This document shows, in pieces, positions 8,701 through 14,522 of a stretch of 14,522 nucleotides of DNA. The stretch's first letter is position 1, and every line of letters starts with the position of its first letter. A model generated the notes under the pieces. That model saw only the letters and a program-made list of their open reading frames with translations. It was not told where the DNA came from and did no database searches. The position numbers and the translations under genes were made by a program. The stretch comes from Irineochytrium annulatum (taxonomy: Eukaryota > Chytridiomycota > Chytridiomycetes > Chytridiales > Chytridiaceae), in NCBI GenBank assembly GCA_027600665.1, contig JADGJL010000742.1:1-14522 (forward strand), written 5' to 3'.

Positions 8701-9787
8701 ACATCTTCGCGGAGATGATCGAGCGCCGGGCGATGCTTGTGGTGGTCGGCTCCTTGCACGCATCGTTGGAACCAGTCCCAGGGGAATTCGCTCTCACGGT
8801 AGCCGTACGGGCCCTCCCAGCTCGCCAGCTCCGTCAATACAACCGCGAAGGAAAATACGTCACTGCGGGCGTCAGGCTACACGAACAAAATTAGTTATCG
8901 TAATGACTTGAGCCTCAAAACTCACCTTCAACTTGGGATCGTGGTAGAACGCCGGGTCAATAAACAGCTGACTCCCCGCAAGGCCCTCGCTGGTCCTCGC
9001 TTTCGACTTTGACGAACTCTTGGCGACGGCGAGGCCGAAGTCGGTAACCTTAGCCAGGAGCCTCCCGTCTTGACGTGATAAGAGCACGTTCGCCCCCTTT
9101 AGATCGCGATGGATGATCGGCTTTGGACGCGAATGAAGGAACGCCATCCCCTCGGCGATATCTAGTGCGAGACTAATTCTGTCCTCAATCCGGAGCACCG
9201 GGTGCTCTCCATAGTAGTCCTTTAGCGAGCCGGTCTCGGAGAGCTTTTCAGAAGTAGTCGCGTCAAATTTGGTCCCCCAACAAGGTCTAAAATGTGCAAA
9301 CCTCCATAACGATCGCGTTGGTCTCCTTCACGAAGCCGTAAAAGGTGACAACGTTAGTGTGCGGCCTCAGCGACGCGAGGATGGCGATCTCTCGGCGGAT
9401 TCTGCGCAAGCAGAGTGAGTACCAGCCGTCGCGGATCACACCGCGCTCTCACCCATCCAGCTCGGCCTCCGTGTATCCTTCGGACAGTCGCGGCACCTTG
9501 ACGGCGACGTTGCCGTTGCCGTATCGGCCAGCGAAGACTTCGCCGAAGCCTCCGCGGCCGAGAAGCTTGCTCTTGTCGACTTGCACATCGGCAGCCGGGA
9601 TGGCGTGGTCCTCGTAAGTGTCGGCGTGGGTTGTTGTCAACATTGGAGTGGGAGTAAGAAACCGGGAAGGGCGCGGTACTCTGGAAGTTATAGGTATAAC
9701 AGTCGAGACGGCGGGGTGGCTTTGGCTTGATGTCTGACCCGATGGTCTAAATACAATGAGAAAGCCACAAAGAACAACGACTGTCAT
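5800..9787 (-). CDS. TKL-type protein kinase fused to SEL1 repeats
   Basis: Six exons (9787-9453, 9401-9302, 9243-8926, 8876-8481, 8440-8224, 8177-5800) give 1247 aa. Introns of 51, 58, 49, 40 and 46 nt keep the frame. The kinase domain spans about residues 73-345: Gly loop GRGGFG (77-82), VAVK lysine K97, helix-C E116, HRDLKGAN (190-197) and DFG (213-215). The activation segment ends GSQLFIDPAF, where APE is expected. SDVFSF and CWDPDRDRRP (321-330) follow, so the catalytic residues are intact. A Ser-rich linker (about 383-455) leads to roughly 14-16 SEL1 repeats (456-1193; e.g. LYEKGTGVPQD, LGRCYEDGTGV) and a 54-residue tail. SEL1 repeats are protein-binding alpha-solenoids; such kinases probably signal as scaffolded switches, with substrate unknown. 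The start is uncertain: ATG 9787 gives a hydrophobic N-terminus, but 9796-9747 may be an intron, leaving ATG 9643 (1199 aa) or an upstream exon. Confidence 0.85.
5965..8163 (-). repeat. Duplicated SEL1-repeat module inside the kinase gene
   Basis: The SEL1 array is two copies of one larger unit. Copy 1 (8163-7195, residues 461-783) opens QHFERGVQFL and copy 2 (7194-5965, residues 784-1193) opens QHFESGLQHL. Both continue in the same order: an RRAWKKAADDGH / RKEWTAAADGH segment, YRLYVLH / YRLYDLY, TADEAIGYLR-like, GTGVPQDY, an ALSIGRFYDEGRGVP / ALRIGVCYEMGRGVP segment, NAMYALGRCYEAG / KAMYALGRCYEDG, and a closing GHSGAE / GHGGAE. Copy 2 carries about 85 extra residues near its first third. Confidence 0.8.
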
Positions 9788-9796
9788 TGCGTTTAC
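9747..9796 (-). other. Possible 5' intron of the kinase-SEL1 gene
   Basis: A 50-nt stretch on the minus strand beginning GTAAAC and ending TATTTAG, pyrimidine-rich in the middle and within the size range of the window's other introns. It contains ATG 9787 and the hydrophobic TVVVLCGFLIVF reading. The T-ending codons there are unlike the C-ending codons of the rest of the gene, which favours an intron over coding sequence. Confidence 0.45.
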
Positions 9797-10269
9797 GATG
9801 ACGCGTCCACAAAGTTAGTTGCCACGGCCAGTGCTGCGATGTGGCGAATATATTGAAGATCAACTCCGAGCCTTCAGTTCCCACACCATGCACCGTGCAA
9901 AGCCCTTCGTGATGGTTGATTTGATGGTGAACGGCCGGATAGCATGTTGGTCGTCCTCAGGGCCGCCATTTTGCCTGCAACTGCATCAAGTGGCGAGGTA
10001 CATCTGAAATCTCACGTCCTAGCCCTCTTTCGGACACAAGGCAGCCTTACACATGTGGAATCCTAATCAGGATTACCTGCTCAATATATCTAATCTCCAG
10101 AACAGGTTCAACACAACAAATTCATCCCAGGAAATTCGCGCCGGTGAAAACCGAAGACAGAAGGTAAAATCTCGTCCGTAAAGTCAAGGTGATGCTCGCG
10201 ACGAGCCGTTGAACGCGCGCTTCCCGGCCGGGATCGGATGGAATCCTTCAGTCATACTGGCTCGAAAGC
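9797..10269. promoter_or_regulatory. Divergent promoter region between kinase-SEL1 and AP-3 delta genes
   Basis: About 470 bases between two divergent genes, so it should carry both promoters. It may also contain a short upstream exon of the kinase gene: an ATG at 9969 in AAAATGGC context could join through a 99-nt GT-AG interval to coding frame ending at 9797, but this is speculative. Apart from a small inverted repeat at 10059-10074 I recognise no specific regulatory site. Confidence 0.5.
10059..10074. repeat. Short inverted repeat in the divergent promoter
   Basis: AATCCT and AGGATT flank the 4-base spacer AATC, a perfect 6-bp dyad. GG and CC lie just outside with one mismatched base. It could be a factor-binding site, but 6-bp dyads also arise by chance. 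Confidence 0.3.
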
Positions 10270-13200
10270 ATGTCTGGCGTATTCGGCCGACGTGGTAGTA
10301 AGTACCGTGGGAGTCAAAAGTCATCTGCCAAATTGTCCGTCGCATTCAGTCTCCACGTCGCTGAACCGAGCGCGATCGCGATTCCCTTCGATGTTCGAGA
10401 AGGTACGCGTACCCGACGACGGCACCGGAGGATCCTTCCTACGAGCATGCTCTGACACATTTCCATCCCACAGTCGCTGACAGACCTGATCAGGGGCATC
10501 CGTGCCAACAAGAAGAGCGAGGAGACTTACATTAACCAGTGCCTGGATGAGGTCCGGAATGAGCTGCGGAGGAATGAGCCGGACCTGAAGGCCATGGCCA
10601 TCGCGAAGCTGTTCTATGTGGGTGGATGCACCATCTTGGAAGACGATCTTTGGCATATTTCTGACATCGGACGGTAGCTGCATATGATGGGGTACGATAT
10701 GTCTTGGGCATCTTTTCATGTCATCGAGGTCATGTCGTCGCCCAAATATGCGAACAAGCGCATTGGGTACATAGCCGCTGCCATCTCGTTCAGGCAGGAC
10801 ACGGACGTGCTGATGCTGTGCACGAATCTGATCAAGAAGGTTGGGAATGGGACTGGAGTTTATGTTAGAGGACTGGTGTGCTCATCACGTCGAAATAGGA
10901 TTTGTCGTCGAACAATTACCTGGAGACGGCGTTAGCATTGAACGGGCTGTCGACTATTGTGACGCCGGACCTTGGGAGGGATCTGAGTCCAGATTTGATG
11001 GCGATGTTAAATCACTCGAGGCCATATATCCGGAAAAGGGTCATTATCGTCCTCTATAAGGTGTTCTTAAAGTACCCGGAGACGCTCAGGATTGCTTTTC
11101 CAAGACTTCAGGAGAAGCTTGACGACCCGGATCCATGTATGAACTTGTGAATCGATTCGGTTGTTGGCACGTTGCTAATTGGTGATACAATAGCCGTCGT
11201 TTCTGCTGCCGTTAATGTTATCTGCGAGCTTGCCCGCCGGAATCCGAAAAGTTATCTGACGCTCGCTCCGAAGCTTTACAGTTTGCTGACAAATTCTTCG
11301 AACAACTGGATGCTGATTAAGATCGTCAAACTCGTGAGCATACTCTTTGGAGGATCGTGTCTCACCCATGTGTAGTTCGGCGCGCTCACGCCCCTCGAGC
11401 CCCGTCTGACGAAGAAGCTGGTTGGGCCCATATCAAACCTCATCCAATCGACGGCCGCGATGTCGCTCCTCTACGAATGCATCCACACCGTTATCACGGG
11501 TGGGATGATTGCAGCAGAGGCCGTTGGGGAAGGTTCGGAGGCGCCGGATGAGGACAGCGCACTGGCAAGGCTGTGCGTGTCCAAGCTGAAGATTTTTGTC
11601 GAGGATCCCGATCAGAACTGTGAGTATTTGTCTCGGTACATTAATCGTGATTTGATCGGCTTGCAGTGAAATACCTTGGCCTCTTTGCGCTTTGCAAACT
11701 TCTGCCCATCCGTCCCAGGGCAGTTGCGGAGCATAGGGAGGTGATTTTGGAGTGTTTGGAAGATAAGGACATAAGCATCCGCATGCGTGCTCTCGAGCTT
11801 GTCGCGCAAATGGTTGAGTTTCTCTTGCGTTCTCTTGAAGCCCTAACAAACTTGTAGGTGACGAAGCGAAATGTCTCGGATCTCGTCAAGCGCCTCATGC
11901 GCCAGCTCGCGCCTCCAGAGCCGAAACCCGCGGAGAATGGCGATGACAATCAGCAGCAGCCGCAGGCCGTCGCTCTCCGCAGCTCGGCGGACCGAAAATA
12001 CGCTTTGGACGTGATATCGCGGATTTTGTCGGTGTGCTCGAGGGACACATATGACTTAGTTTCAGACTTTGAGTGGTACATCGGCGTCCTGGCGAGGCTC
12101 GCCAGGGTGCCGGGGGTCAGTGTTGGAGGAGAGCTTGCGAACCAGCTTGTGGATATATCCGTGAGGGTGAAGGAAGTGCGGGAGTTCTCAGTTGGGCAGA
12201 TGGTGGGACTTTCTTGATACGATGGAAGTTTACGTTTCTTGTGACAGACGATGCTTCTGCAAGATCAAAAGCTCATGAACTCCGCCGTGCTTGAAGAAAA
12301 CAACACCGGTGTATATTATGCTGCCTCCTGGGTTTGCGGAGAATATTCAAAGTAAGGTGGTCGAAGTCGACATCGCTAATTTATACAGCTTCCTTCAATC
12401 GCGAGTTGACATTATCTACACACTTACCGCTCCGAACGTCACAAAGCTCCCCGCGTTAATTCAATCGATTAGCATCCATGCGGCTTTGAAAGCTTACGCT
12501 TTCTGGGTCGCTTCCGTCAATGGGACCCAAGCAGGTGTCGATTTCGCGGAAGTCACCTCACGGTTACTGGAGGGGCTGAAACGGTTCTCGGAGAGTGCTG
12601 ATATTGAAGTTCAAGAAAGGGTAAGAATTTGCGAACGCGGAGGTTCTAAAATTTTGATGTCAGGCGTCCATGTCGATTAAGCTTTTGGAGCCGCTGGCCA
12701 CCGATGTGCCAAGTCATAACGAGAATGGGGCATATGCGCTGCCGGCGGCCGCTCTTCGGCTCACGGACCTGTTTGCTGGCGAGCTAAACCCTGTCGCGCC
12801 GAAAGCTCAGCGCAAGGTCCCTTTACCGGAGGGCTTGGACCTCAGCGCCTGGATTATCGAGCCGGAGGTGGAACAGGTATCGCTGGAAAATCTGGATGAT
12901 GATGAGGATGAGCCTTTGGACGAGGAGTGGTTCGGTAGTAGTACGAAGAAGCCGGAGGAGGAAGATGCGGAGGCGAAGGCAAAGGTGCTGTTGGCTTTCC
13001 CATCTGCAAGGCTGACCCGTCACTATAGCGGAGATACGAGCGCGAGCAACGGCGCCGTAACGACCCGTTCTACATCCCGCCGTCTACCACGGCGGACGTG
13101 GACTCAATCCCGATTGTTCGCCTCGAGCTCGACGGCCTTGCCGGCCCGCTCGTCGAGGGGCGGAATAAGAAGGCCGGAAAGAAGGGTACAGGGAAGAAGA

Positions 13201-14522
13201 AGGCGAAGGCGGTTTACCGGGAGGACCTGCCCGAGGCGCGGAAGGCCGTGAGTTACAGCATTAACCGGAGTGGGGAGATGCCTGATGGTGCGATGTTGGA
13301 CGATGACCGGGATGGCGACGCGGACGCTTTGAATGGGAAGAACGCAAACGGGGTATTGGATGCGGAGACGCTGGCGGTCATGAGCGTTGATTTCTCAAAG
13401 GTGGAGCTTGGGTCCGGGTCCGGATTAAGTTTTGACGCGAATCGGGCGAAGATTTTGGCGTCGGATGGGCCCGGTGGGAGGAGCAGGGAGGTGACGGTTG
13501 TGAGGAAGAAGGTTGGGGATGAGGTTGTTGTGAAGAAGGTGAAGAAGGCGGTGAAGAAGGATAAGGACGGGGTGGATGATGGCGTCGTCAAGAAGAAGAA
13601 GAAGAAGAAGAAGGTCGAAGTGGAGCCGGCGGAAGAAGCAGGGAAGAAAAAAAAGGTGCGATTAGATGTTTGCTGGCTACGAGATTTCAAGTTCACCTTT
13701 GTCATTACAGACAAAAAAGAAAGTTGTCGAGCCCGAGCCGGAGCCCCTCTCGCCTCCCACCGTGCGCGCGTTCAACTCACCAACGTGTCGGACCGTTTAT
13801 AAGGACGAACAAGTCGCAGTCGTAAGTACTCTTTATTCTCGGTCCGCTTTTTTTTGCGTGCTAACTCTGTCTCCTAAGTCTCTGGATTGGACTTCCACCA
13901 CTCAAACCGCGGCGAATGCACCGCACGCGACCCTTTCCATCTCTCTCCTCGTCCTTATTACAAACCATACTTCCACCGCCATCTCTGGCTCCCTGGCTAT
14001 TCAAGCACCGCCGATCGCAACAATGACATGTTTTGATCCTGAAGACTCCCATCCGATCGCGTTTGAGGACCTCCCGCCATCCCGTACGCGCCGGTGCGTC
14101 CTGAACCTCGACATTCCCCTGCCAACGGATCAGGTCGATCCCGTCGAACCCTTTGTCGTGGAAGGCGCTTTGGCTCTTCGAGACACTTCCCTCATATCGA
14201 CAGCTGAGGATGGCGCGGATGGATCCGGCAAGGAGCCCGCCCGCTTTACGCACGCGCTCCCGTGCACTATCAACCTCCTCGCGCCCCGGGAAATCACTAT
14301 CACTCCCGAGGGATTCGCGGACCTCCTCTCCCGTCCCGCGAACTTTCCGTTCTCGTCATCGACGCTCTTTCCCTTACCAGCGGAGGTGGCGTTCGAGGCG
14401 TGCCTAGCCAAGCTCGAGGCCGCCTTACGGTGCGGGAGGGTTGAGGTCGTTGAGGGCGCCGCGTCGGTTTATGGGAGGACGGGGACCGGAATGCATGTCG
14501 CGGGGTTGGTGAAGGTGAGGGG
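10270..14522 (+). CDS. APL5: AP-3 complex subunit delta (APL5/AP3D1), 3' end outside window
   Basis: Fifteen exons: 10270-10297, 10350-10402, 10474-10617, 10678-10839, 10899-11136, 11194-11333, 11376-11619, 11667-11812, 11858-12202, 12248-12351, 12389-12620, 12664-12984, 13029-13655, 13711-13821, 13879-14522. They give at least 1179 aa. The adaptin trunk is unmistakable: MFEKSLTDLIRGIR, GYDMSWASFHVIEVMSS, YIRKRVIIVLYKVFLKYPE, NVICELARRNPKSYLTLAP, NNWMLIKIVKLFGALTPLEP and MSLLYECI. The delta hallmark FAGELNPVAPKAQ is at 649-661, followed by an acidic then Lys-rich hinge and a C-terminal platform-like domain. AP-3 sorts cargo such as alkaline phosphatase and syntaxin to the vacuole/lysosome. 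Introns are 37-71 nt in phases 0, 1 and 2. Start: ATG 10270 joins through a 52-nt GTAAGT...TTCAG intron in frame to MFEK; alternatively translation begins at ATG 10391, as in many fungi. Confidence 0.92.
13590..13613 (+). repeat. (AAG)8 microsatellite encoding poly-lysine in the AP-3 delta hinge
   Basis: Eight perfect AAG codons give eight lysines between VV and VEVE, about residues 907-914. A second Lys run (GKKKK) ends the exon at 13655 on eight adenines plus G. Lys-rich hinges are usual in AP-3 delta; the perfect triplet run suggests slippage polymorphism. Confidence 0.85.

Noticed and set aside
9449..9787. Kinase N-lobe as a separate short gene
   Set aside because: The frame closes only because it runs into an intron; splicing 9453 to 9401 continues the kinase domain without loss.
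1..14522. tRNA, rRNA, CRISPR arrays, transposase or reverse-transcriptase genes
   Set aside because: Looked for on both strands; no cloverleaf with intact A/B boxes, no regularly spaced repeats and no mobile-element protein motifs were recognised by eye.

Overview
This window is nuclear DNA from a eukaryote, most likely an early-diverging (chytrid-like) fungus. I base this on three things. The recognisable genes are core eukaryotic ones (a ribosome-biogenesis WD40 protein, a Mediator subunit, an AP-3 adaptin). They are broken by many very short GT-AG introns of about 37-73 nt with fungal-type CTAAC/CTGAC/CTAAT branch sites. Coding exons are GC-rich, favouring C/G at third codon positions. The species cannot be fixed from the sequence alone. 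No operons, ribosome binding sites, CRISPR arrays, rRNA, tRNA or transposon coding sequence were seen.

Layout, left to right. (1) 1-571, plus: the 3' end of a YTM1/WDR12 gene. (2) 918-1708, plus: a complete five-exon MED21 Mediator subunit gene. (3) 2117-3859, minus: an intronless gene for a probable mitochondrial pentatricopeptide-repeat protein, convergent with MED21. (4) 4258-5320, minus: a coding-like stretch that starts with a clear signal peptide but changes reading frame about seven times. It is called here a decayed or error-damaged secreted-protein gene. (5) 5800-9787, minus: a six-exon gene for a large protein (about 1200-1250 aa) joining a tyrosine-kinase-like (TKL) protein kinase to a long SEL1-repeat array. 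The array is itself two copies of one larger module. (6) 10270-14522, plus: the AP-3 complex delta subunit (APL5/AP3D1), complete at the 5' end and running off the window in its C-terminal domain. It is divergent from the kinase gene across about 480 bp.

The housekeeping genes (ribosome assembly, transcription, mitochondrial RNA, vesicle traffic to the vacuole) share no single pathway; this is ordinary gene-dense fungal sequence. The less ordinary parts are the kinase-SEL1 fusion with its duplicated repeat module and unusual activation segment, and the frame-drifting secreted gene next to it. I did not find a system I would call wholly new.
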